Made by a program: the position numbers and the translations under genes. Shown here one piece after another: positions 35,001 to 47,000 of a stretch of DNA of 64,000 bases. This stretch comes from Dysidea avara (taxonomy: Eukaryota > Porifera > Demospongiae > Dictyoceratida > Dysideidae), in NCBI RefSeq assembly GCF_963678975.1, contig NC_089272.1:3778359-3842358 (forward strand), read 5' to 3'. The first letter of the stretch is position 1; each line of letters opens with the position of its first letter. Under the pieces are notes generated by a model, which saw nothing but the letters and a program-made list of their open reading frames with translations, ran no database searches and was not told the origin of the DNA.

Positions 35001-38000
35001 GTATTGACTGTATTACACGCATTTTCTCTCTTTCTAACAGAATCAGACAGCATGACAGTGCTGAGTAAGCAGGGATCGGGCCGAAAATTTTGTGTGCTGC
35101 CCAAAATTCCGCCTTTGAAAGCACCCTGGAAACATCTTTGTGACGAAAATCACCTTTACGAAATAGTACTAGTTCATATGATATATAATATAATTACAGC
35201 ATTAAATATAACAAAATGTTAACAGGTGGCCGAATATAGAAATTTTTTTTTAAATGCCAAAACTCAAATTTTAGACTCACTGCCCCACTGCCTGACCACA
35301 GTTACAAGGCTAGAGGCCAAACTAAGCAGCGGACGGTCACCATTTTACGCCACAATAACAAACTCACCAGTGGGATGTGCCTTTTGGGTTCCAAGGAGTG
35401 TAGGCCCTCTGTGCCTTGTCTTTTCATTTATATTCAATCAGACTACTTGTCTTCTTCATCCAATGAAACTATATCGAGGCATTAATTTTCCGTATCAACA
35501 CTTTCTTTCAGTAGCACATTTAGACACCACAGAATAATTTCAGAGCTGGATTCTTGAAGCGCTTCAGTCCTGGCGCTTCAGTCCTGGTGCTTCAGTCCTG
35601 GTGCTTCAGTCCTGGCGCTTCAGTCCTGGCACTACTATAAGAAGTACACTAGCTAGATATCTGCAACTTCGCTATAATTTCAGAGCTGGATTCTTGAAGC
35701 GCTTCAGTCCTGGCGCTTCAGTCCTGGTGCTTCAGTCCTGGCACTACTATAAGTACACTAGCTAGATATCTGCAACTTCGCTATTGGGATATGCGCCTAC
35801 AAAAGAGCGGGTGCTGCCAGACTAATTCACGATAGGTTTGCAACTACACCCATCTAGATTGACTAATCGCGATAGAGTACAGAGACCACACCTCTTCACA
35901 ATCTAGCTTTTTGCTAAACAGAGAACAAGACTTTATTGGTGTAGCTAGCTGTACACCCCTTGTCTGACTCGAGATACTCTAATACAACAGTCACTATAAT
36001 ACAGCAGTCATGCATTTATGATATTCTAATAGAACAGTCCTTGAGCTACAACAAAAAACTAAAACTAGTATATTTAAAAAATTGTCAATTAAAAAAAATG
36101 AAGTAGGGGTCTATGCAATAAAAAGTAATGAAACAAGAGATGAATGATGGTATTACAGCATAAATCGGTGGGAAAGTCCCTACTTTGGCACTGAATAAAA
36201 TAAATATAATTGTTACAGCTAATGTGCCAAAGTAGGGACTTTCCCATTCAGCTTTGCTGTAATACCATCGTTTATCTCTTGTTTCATTACTTTTTATTGC
36301 ATAGATCCCACTTCATTTTTTTTAAATTTACAATTTAAAAAAAATATTAGTATTCACTATGGCACAAAATATCCATAGAAGGATTATTGACTATTGTAGT
36401 GATGACATTCAGTTTGTGTTGATAGATATTACTTTGTATGACATAACCATTTCCAATGCAAAATGGTTGAAACACTCTAATAGAGCAGTCACAAAACTAC
36501 AGGTCATATCAGTCTACTGTTAACGCAACACATTTAACAGCACATTAAGTTTCCACATTCAGCACACAAAAATCGTCAAAATTCACTACATGTGGAACCT
36601 CTCTTATCTGGGTGGCTGGCAAATCCATGTCTCAGAAGGTTTGTGCGCACACATACAACACACTCACACACATACTTTAGCCTCGTGAGGGTGTACACCT
36701 ACAGTACAGTACAATACTCCTGGTAGGGTCTCAGCCAGAATGAGGGCCTTTTGAGCATCCTCTAACGTTGAACTAGTAATAATCATCTTATGTACACCAG
36801 ATGATAATGCCCTTGATATCACCTGCTCCACATTCTCTCTGTACCTAATGGAGACACATTTGAGCAAGATTTTAATAATAGAATGTTATCCTTTATACCA
36901 TCTGTTTCACTCATGAATATGAAATCATGATATGTGGGAATTTCTTTAATACTGCATTGGCCCAAATGCTCTGTTACAATATTTTAATTAATAAGTTATA
37001 AATTTCAGGAACCACACAAGGTACAGGACAAGCATGTCCAACCCTAATGGTGACATGTCTTACTTCCTATATCCTGATTTTGCTAGATAGGTCATTTTTG
37101 AAATAATAACTAGGGACACATGAGAAGCCTAAAGGCTCTAAATACAAAACAGTCAGAATGTTGACATTAAAAGGCTGAATAAAAAGCCCAGACCCAGTGG
37201 TAACTTGATCCCCCAGCAACATCTCTCAGTCTAGACATAGGAGCCACAATAGTTTCCTCTACATTCTACCTTCTCTTAAACAACATTCACAGAAGGTGAC
37301 ATTTATTGTATACACCCTGAGGGGCACAAGAGTGTGAAATGTGTATTACTATAATTGATGGTCACTGTTAAGAAAATTAGACATGGATGTCGAAATGCAT
37401 AGTAGACCATGATGATCAATTACTCTAATAAAACATACAGCCTACAGTACATAACCTGATACTGTGCAAACACCTAAAAGCACAGCCAAGAAAAAATCAT
37501 CATGTGAGGCACACCAGACTGCCCTAGTAGAGTACCTCACCCATTTCCAGTACTACTGTTGTCCCTACAAACATAGTGACCATATTTTTACCAAGGCAGC
37601 TGCTTCAGTCGCTCAGTGGTACTGTATAGTAACACAACAACAAACTTTACAAATGATACTTCAAAACAACCAGGCCTTTTACACATTAGTATAAACATTC
37701 AATCTGGATGTTGTGTAACATGGTAAGCAAGTACCTACAGACGTATTATTGTATCAAGACACACGGTAGTGTGTCGTGCGGCCCAAGAAGCCGGCGCGTA
37801 ACACCCGTGAGTATATTGACAGGAAGAAAGAAAACGCAATTTTCGCACCTCCGTAGCTCTGTGCTTCCTTGATGAAACAAGACGATTTTTGCTGTGGACA
37901 TGCCCCCCAACTGCAGCACTCTACATTCCAAATTTGAGCGAAATCGCTTCGCGCGTTCCCGAGATATGCGACTTCAAAAATTGGCTGAGTTTCTTCGTTT

Positions 38001-41000
38001 TTTTTTTCTTCTTCTTCTTCTTCTTATTTTTCTTTTTCTTGTCGCACACTTACAAAAACTGCTATAAAACTCGAACGCGTTATCCGATTGCCTTGAAATT
38101 TGGCACACAGAAGGGGGGTATAAAGGCGCATCTCGGTACCAACTTTGGCTGGAATACCATAAACAGACAAAGAGTTATGAGCGATTATGCACGAAAAATA
38201 ACACCAATATGTTGTCACGCCTACAGGGTAAACCGCGTATGGGAAGAAGCTGAAAATCGGTGGGTGAATAGGTTAACTATTGAACCTCAAACCTTTTGTG
38301 GTTTGAAAGAAATCGAGCTAAAAACCAGGAAGATACAGCGAAAAAATCAACAGTGTGTAACAATTACGCAATCGAGATTAGCTAATTTTTAATATTTTTA
38401 TTTTATTATTATTATTATTATTATGCTTGCCACGCCTACCAGGTAAACCGCTTGGGGTAATGCTTTCAAAATCGCTGTACAGATGGAGTTATCATCTTAG
38501 AAAGGCTCTTCAATGGTGTAGAAGAATCAGACTTAAATCCACGGAGTTATAACACGAAATCCAACTTGGTGTAGCAAGTGCGAGATTGAGATACTCTAAT
38601 AGAGCAGTCATCCTAATAGAGCAGTCACCCTGAACAGAATTAAAGAGATCAGTTAGAAATAAGTAACCTGTATAGAGATCAGCTACAAACAAATCACCCT
38701 GTAGAGAGTTCAGCTACAAACAATTCACCCTGTTAAAACATCAGTTAGAAGAAGATTTCTTGTAGAGAGTTCAAATACAAACAAATCACCCTGTTGAAAG
38801 ATCAGCTAGAAGATGTCACCTTGTAGATAGTTCAGTTACAAAGAAACCACCATGTAGAGAATTCAGCTACAAACTAGTGACCCTGTAGATACATCAGCTA
38901 GAAGAAGTTACCTTGTAGAGAGTTCAGCTACAAAGAAACCATTCTGTAAAGAGCTCAGCTGCAAACAAATCACCTATACAGAATTCAGCTACAAACAAAT
39001 CACCCTGTAGAGAGATCAGCTAGAAGAAGTTACCTTGTAGATAGTTCAGCTACAAACAAATCATCCTGTAGAGAGATCAGCTAGAAGAAGTTACCTTGTA
39101 GATAGTTCAGCTACAAACAATTCACCCTGTACAGAGCTCAGTTAAAAGAGGTTTCCTTGTAAAAAGTTCAGCTACAAACAAATCACCCTGTAGAGAGATA
39201 AGTAAGAAGAAGTTACCTTGTAGATCGTTCTGCTACAAACAATTCACCCTGTAAAGAGATCAGCTAGAAGAAGTTACCTTGTAGAGAGTTCAGCTACAAA
39301 GAAACCATCATGTAGAGAATTCAGCCGCAAACAAATCATGTATAGAGAGTTCAGCTACAAACAAATCTCCCTGTAGAGAGATCAGCTAGAAGAAGTTTCC
39401 TTGTAGAGAGTTCTGCTACAAACAAATCACCCCGTAGAAAGATCAGCTAGAAGAAATCACCTCATAGAGAGTTCAGCTTCAAAGAAACACTCATGTGAGA
39501 GTTCAGGTACAAACAAATTGTCCTGTAGAGAGATCAGCTAGAAGAAGTTACCTTGTAGAGAGTTCAGCTACAAAGAAACCATCATGTAGATAGTTCAGGT
39601 ACAAACAAATCACCCTGTAGAAAGATCAGCTATAGAAGAAATCACCTTGTAGAGAGTTCAGCTACAAAGAATCTATCGTGTAGAGAGTTTAACTACAAAC
39701 AAATCACCCTGTAGAAAGATCAGCTATAGAAGAAATCACCTTGTAGAGAGTTCAGCTACAAAGAAACCATCATGTAGAGAGTTCAGCTACAAACAAATCG
39801 GCCTGTAGAGAGATCAGCTAGAAGAAATTACCTTGTAGAGAGTTCAGCTACAAAGAAACAATCATGTAGAGAGTTCAGCTGCAAACAAATCACCTGTAGA
39901 GAGTTCAGCTAGAAACAAGTCACCCTGTAGAGAGATCAGCTAGAAACAAGTCACCTTGTAGAGAGTTCAGCTAGAAGAAGTAACATTGTAGAGCTACAAA
40001 GAAGCTACCATGTAGAGTTCAGCTGCAAACAAATCACCCTGTAGAGAACTCAGCTACAAACAAATCGCCCTGTAGAAAGATTAGCTAGAAGAAGTTACTT
40101 TATAGGGAGTTCAGCTATGAACAGATCACCCTGTAGAGAGTTCAGCTACAAACAAATCACCCTGTAGAGAGTTAAGTTACAAAGAAACCACCATGTAGAG
40201 AGTTCAGCTACAAAAAAAATCAATCACTCTGTAGAGAGTTCAGCTAGAAGAAGTCACCTTGTAGAGAGTTAAGCTGCAAATAAATCACCCTGTAGAGAAT
40301 TCAGCTACAAACAAATCACCCTGTAGAAAGATCAGCTAGAAGAAGTTACCTTGTAGAGAGTTCAGCTACAAAGAAACCACCATGTAGAGAGTTCAGCTGC
40401 AAACAAATCACCTGTAGAGAATTCAGCTAGAAACAAGTCACCCTGTAGAGAGATCAGCTAGAAACAAGTCACCCTGTAGAGAGTTCAGCTAGAAGAAGTC
40501 ACATTGTAGAGAGTTCAGCTACAAAGAAACTACCACGTAGAGAATCCAGCTGCAAACAAATCATCCTGTAGAGAGTTCAGCTAGAAGAAGTCACCTTTTA
40601 GAGAGTTCAGCTACAAAGCAACCACCATGTAAAGAGTTCAGCTGCAAAAAACTCAATCACCTTGTAGAAAGATCGGCTAGAAGAAGTTACCTTGTAGAGA
40701 GTTCAGCTACAAAGAAACCACCATGTAGAGAGTTCAGCTGCAAACAAATCACCTGTAGAGAGTTCAGCTAGAAACAAGTCACCCTGTAGAGAGTTCAGCT
40801 AGAAGAAGTCACATTGTAGAGAGTTCAGCTACAATGAAACTCCCATGTAGAGAGTTCAGCTGCAAACAAATCACCCTGTAGAGAACTCAGCTACAAACAA
40901 ATATGCAGTGAAAAAGATCAGCTAGAAGAAGTTACCTTGTAGAGAGTTCAGCTACAACGAAACCACCATGTAGAGAGTTCAGCTACAAACAAATCACCTG

Positions 41001-44000
41001 TAGAGAGTTCAGCTAGAAACAAGTCACCCTGTAGAGAGATCAGCTAGAAACAAGTCACCTTGTAGAGAGTTCAGCTAGAAGAAGTCACATTGTAGAGAGT
41101 TCAGCTACAAAGAAACCACCATTTAGAGAGTTCAGCTGCAAACAAATCACCCAGTAGAAAGTTCAGCTATGAACAGATCACCCTGTTGAGAGTTCAGTTA
41201 GAAACAAGGAATCCTGTAGAGAAATCACCTAGAAGTATCGCCTTGTAGAGTTCAGCTACAAACAAATCACCTGTAGAGAGTTCAGCTACAAACAAATCAC
41301 CCTGTAGAGAGATCAGCTAGAAGAAGTTACCTTGTAGGGATTTCAGCTACAAACAAATCACCCTGTAGAGAGTTCAGCTACAAAGAAACTATTCTGTAAA
41401 GAGCTCAGCTGCAAACAAATCACTTGTACAGAATTCAGCTACAAACAAATCGCCCTGTAGAGAGATCAGCTAGAAGAAATTACCTTGTAGATAGTTCAGC
41501 TACAAACAAATCACCCTGTAGAAAGATCAGTTAGAAGAACTTACCTTGGAGAAAGTTCAGCTACAAAGAAACCATTTTGTAAAGAGCTCAGCTGCAAACA
41601 AATCACCTGTACAGAATTCAACTACGAACAAATCACCCTGTAGAGATCAGCTATAAGAAGTTACCTTGTAGATAGTTCAGCTACAAACAAATCTCCCTGT
41701 AGAGAGATCAGCTAGAAGAAATTACCTTGTAGAGAGTTCAGCTACAAAGAAACCACCATGTAGAGAGTTCAGCTGCAAAGAAATCACCCTGTAGAAAATT
41801 CTGCCAGAAACAAATTGCCCTGTAGAAAGATCAGTTAGAAGAAGTTACCTTTTAGAGAGTTCAGCTACAAAGAAACCATTCTGTAAAGAGCTCAGCTGCA
41901 AACAAATCACCTATACAAAATTCAGCTACAAACACATCACCTGTAGAGAGATCAGCTAGAAGAAGTTACCTTGTAGATCGTTCAGCTACAAACAATTCAC
42001 CCTGTAGAGAGAGCAATTAGAAGAAGTCACCTTGTAGAGTGTTCAGTTACAAAGAAACCACCATGGAGATTTCTGTAATCAATATATGTGACCGGATTTG
42101 CGAAAAGGGGTCTTCCACACACATCCAATTCCGTAAATGTTGGAGACCATAACTCAGTGTTCAAGTAACATAATTATTAACCTGAACATTTCACCATGTA
42201 TTCAGCTATAGTGGTGCTCACCACTGCCCAAATATCAAGGCAATAGCTCTTTCCAATCTGAAGTTATCAATTGTCAAAGTTGGCAAATTGGACCCCTTTT
42301 CGCAAATCCGGTCACATATGTATTATACAGTATATATAATTTGTACATTTACTGATAAAATATTTAAAGTACATCTACTTCATCTTTTCTTCTTCCTGTA
42401 GTAAAGAAAAAAACATAGGTTAAAAAAGTCCCAAAGCTGGCCATAGGCCGGTTTTGGGGTATACAAATACAAAAAGAAATGAAATCTAATCCAAAACAGC
42501 CAAGCTGTAAAAAAAGTGTGCGGCCCTCAGAAAGGCTATGGTGAAAAAAGATGTGAAATCCAAGGTGGCGGCCAAGAAATGGCTGTGATGGTAGGTTAGT
42601 GGTAAAAATTTTAATAATGACAATTCAGGTGAATTTTTGTGCCGCTTCACAAAAATTCACCTGAATTGTCGTTATTAAAATTTTTACCACTAACCTACCA
42701 TCACAGCCATTTCTTGGCCGCCACCTTGGATTTCACATCTTTTTTCACCATAGCCTTTCTGAGGGCCGCACACTTTTTTTACAGCTTGGCTGTTTTGGAT
42801 TAGATATCAATTTACATCTCCAAATGGGAGAAATTGTAAATCTTTACATGTGCGTATATTCCCTATCCTACTGTTCAACAGGTCATGACTACACGTGCTA
42901 TAGGAAAGTTAAAGAGAGAGAATCTCTTCCCTGCGTAGTAAGAGCTACGGAGCTTTAAATTTCAGTGTGCAAAATGTATGAACAAGACAATGCCTTTACC
43001 TGAAGTTGGTCAGGTTAGCTCCTACATCCACCATTTGTAGTCTACCGACATCAATGACAGGTTTAGCAGTTACCTCCTTCACTACTCCACTACCATCATC
43101 ATCTGACACCTTCATCTTGCCTAGTGAATCTCTCAGCTTCTGTAACTTGGTGAGCTCCGACTGGGGAATACCCCTCCTAGGCCTGGACTGCATCACAACA
43201 CCAGCCAACTCCTGTAAAAACAACACTGTATCTAATATGTGTCTGTACACTAGTATACCTCCTCTGTGTGTGTGGTACAGTAGAAATGAAAGGAACACAG
43301 TGCAATACAAAAGCCCACTCACAAAAGAACCTTTACTTGATTGGGGGTGTATTATTATTTCTGGAGCATTTTCAATGTTTAATTAGACAGGTACGTTGTA
43401 TTGTGTGCTTTTATGCTTAGGAATCCAACTGTGCAGCATCAAATCACTATAATACAGTATACAGTACATGTAATCATACGGAAAAATCTTCGAATAGCTT
43501 AACACTAATTTAAAAGTCCAAAAAGGTTGCACAATTAATTTCTGGAAGTAAGACCATGGACAAGTAATTTTACAAGAGCATCTCTCCACACTTATCCCTT
43601 ACCCCAGCCATTTCAGGTTTCTTCTGCCACTTGTCTGGCTTGCTCTGGTCCTTTGGTTTGGCCAGCGTTACCTTCAACTTCCTCCCCATCATTTCCTCAT
43701 TGTTAAACTTCAACACCTCCTCTACTAGTGCCACATCCACAGTGACAAATGCAAACCCGATTTTCCTGCTGGGGTTGTGCCTAAATACCGGTATTTCCAC
43801 TTCTGTCTGTGCTGGAAGCTTCAGAAAATTTATCAAATCATTTTCAGTGGCTGCAAATGGAATATTACCTGTACAATAGATCAGAACCAGATAAGTACAG
43901 AAACTACATGATACACTGGTAAATGGTCACCATGACGATTATCACATAAGAATACACAGTAACTATGATGTGTGATCAACCTCCTATAATAATACAAATC

Positions 44001-47000
44001 TTATTGGGACCTGCACCTCAATTAGTATTATAAAGCAAGCAGAACAGAGTAGTAAATTCCTTCTTACTACTGAGAGTAGTGTGTATACATTATAAGACAT
44101 ATGCTCAAGACTATAATTGTACCTTATAATTGGAAATTTTGACAAAATTTAAAAACGACGATGCGTTTTCGACCTTATTTTTTTGTAATCTACTTATCAG
44201 AAGTAGCTAGCTAGAGGAACTATATTAGTCGCATCTTAGAAATGCATGATAATCAAAAAATATATAACTATAAACAAAGTTCGAGTGTAAGATTTCTACT
44301 AGCTAGCTATAGGTACTGGGCCACTGGAATTAAGGCCAACACAATGCAAGTATACCATGAGTGACACCATGAATCTTGAAGCATAAGAGCTTGAGAAAAT
44401 CATTAACCTAGCCTGAGTGAAATGTTATCTAGAAGGGCAGAAAAATGCTAACTAGTCATAGCTCAATTTGCAGGCCACTCATGCAGTGGTATAAAGCCAT
44501 ACAAAGTCCGCCAAACTACAAAGGTAGCTGGATGCAATTCTATGACAGCCAGATGGGCCGTAATCAATATCTGTGCTGAACAATCATAGCAGAGAATTCT
44601 ACTGTAACTAGCTATGCGGTCAACACAACCCGATCATTGTTAGATTCCTCTAATAGTGAATTCGGTATTCTGTATTTCAGTAGCATGGTTTCAGTTTTCC
44701 GGCACCAAATATAGCATTGTGGCATAGTTAATACTGCATCTCAGTATGACTACTTGTACAGCAAGCTGAAACAATGGAACATCTGTAATATCACCTTAAC
44801 CTTATAGCCATACTCATGCCAAGCAGTTTATGTAACTTTTCAAGTAACAGTAATGATACACGCATAATGCATCAAAATACCATTACTGACAAGCAAAGAC
44901 ATACAAATTCCACAAATCAAACTTCACAGTTTTCATGACGTCACTACTTGATTAGAGCTGTGTGATTAAATTGATTATGCAATTAACCGACAATCGTGAT
45001 ATGCAACAATCACAAAATTTTGAATTCATCGAGTAATCGGAAGTATATAATACATTCATTATAATCTACTATCAAGAGTCCAAATTATTCAGCTTTTAAA
45101 CAAATGATGTTACTCTAGAACCAACCTGTATCGCACGTAATGCTAGTGATACAAAATAAATGCATAAATAAATAACAACTAACCAGTACGTCTTTTAAAA
45201 GGCACACAGCTCAGAGTATACAGAAAGCAATTAATCGCATAATCATGATTACTGGGCAGTAATCACTTGCAATTACACAGCTCTATAGTTGATGACAAAT
45301 GCTTCACATAAACTAATAATGGTTCATGTGATTTTAAAACAGTGTTCAAGTAACTATCTGAATACCAAAATCTGTAACGAGCAGTAAAAGAATATTTGCA
45401 GTGTTTGTTTCAGCCCTTCATGCCTTCATTACACAGATCACATACAGTTACTAGGCCTAACAGTGACCATACAGCAGTAAAGAGATTCCCAATCTCCCTA
45501 TGACCTGTCGTAGATGTGAGTAAGTAAGGCTACATAAATATATCCACAGCATAGAAATCAAACAAGGCTCCTTATAGATGACCTTGTTCAGCACAACTCA
45601 ATCGACACACTTTCCAGCTACAAGGCAATCTGATTATCTCCACATCATCGCACTTGTACAGACCACATTACACTGAATATAAATAGCTTGAGTAATAATT
45701 ATGTGTCCTCAAGGCCTAACCCAGTATGAGGTGCTTCATCCATAATCCACCTAGCCCCACCCCCGGGGTCCCATATACCAACTGTGAATTTAACCCCAGG
45801 GCTTTTGACAACAGAAGCTTTGTAAGATATAAATCCTCTATAGATTAGAATTGATTGTCTTGTAACTGGGATAGCCAGCTTGTTGCTGATAGTGCCCTAG
45901 GGAGCTGAAACATTACAGCTCCAGTAAAACAACATACAATAAATACAATTAATTATCAGCTACAAGCACATGATTAGGAGAAAGGGACAAGGTGGGGATT
46001 TAACAAGTTCCTTAGTCCCAGTACCAGGAAATTTGACATTCAAAATACCCCGTACTGCCCCATACCTACAATGGTGAGAATGACACTGATAGGTACATAC
46101 GTGTTATAAAAGGTAGCATCACACTATGTTTGATTCCTTATCTGCACTGGAAATCAAGAACCATTTACAGGTCATTCAAATACCAACCACACCATTATCA
46201 GAATTATAGTCCAACAATGAAAGTTGTCAGCCATAGGGGTATCATGTAGGCATGCACTGAAGGTCAACCTGTGACTGCGATTTTGACCAGGCAAATTTTC
46301 ACTTTGACCTGTATGTTAAACTATTTATCAGTGTTTGACTTGTGACATTTTGAGTGCTTCATCTAGCCATTGTTTTGTTCTGTATTTTCCAATGCGAACC
46401 TACGCTTGTAATGCCACTCCAAAAAATTCTCTGCTTCCCATCCTGTACTCAGGCATATTTATTTACATGTGGGCGGCCGGCCCATTTCCATTATTTCATT
46501 ATGCACTTGTCAACTTCATGCCCCACCCCCCCACCCCCGGGCGTCCCCACACCCCAGGTGGGGATTTGACATTGCTTCTTGTCCCCACCCCTGGGGCAAT
46601 TGACAGTTGTCAAATTCACTGACCGATTTTCGGTAGTTGCATTTCTAAGCAATAAAATCGCACTAGCTATAATTTTACTAGCTAGCTACAGGGCAGGTTT
46701 ATTACTAGTCGCATACATGAAATATTCACTTAGTCATCCTTGAGGTGTTGTCAAATCCCCTACTATGGGGGTGGGGACATAGTCGGGATTTGACAGCCGA
46801 TTTTGCCCCATTAGTGGGGAATTTGACACCACGATTTGTCAAATCCCCTGTATTCCCCCACCCTCCCCGGGGGTGGGGCATGAAATTGACAAATGCATAT
46901 AAGATTGGCAGCTTTTCAAGCCATTATTTTCCTGGTACAACTATAAAAAAGCTGCATAAAAGCATGCTTAACTTGTTCCTTCCTTTCAAAAATAACACAA

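Larger units (their letters stand above)
29862..37312. repeat. Segmental duplication block 1 (contains 3' half of the RRM-TatD gene)
   Basis: The block is collinear with about 53325-62885. Shared blocks include CAATGTTCAAAGCCATTGAA at the left, all three downstream TatD exons, and intron words such as AGTAGAGTGCC and ACACTCTAATAGAGCAGTCA. It is interrupted by insertions private to each block, so the borders are approximate. The stretch 29050-31554 inside it has no recognised gene apart from a weak relative of the CAGGGGC MITE family around 29972-30465. Confidence 0.8.
37754..42804. mobile_element. Composite minisatellite-carrying element, copy 3 (in intron 3)
   Basis: It begins TCAAGACACACGG and ends GGATTAGA before a host T. 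It has the leader (to about 38620), minisatellite array 3, a secondary MITE insertion (42087-42316), and the terminal hairpin (42486-42804). It fills most of the 6.2-kb intron 3 of the RRM-TatD gene. Its leader is the most diverged from copy 1. Confidence 0.8.

Noticed and set aside
34893..35537. Two plus-strand open frames of about 100 codons in intron 4 as a nested gene
   Set aside because: No recognised motif, no match in the paralogous intron, and part of the sequence is repeat-derived.
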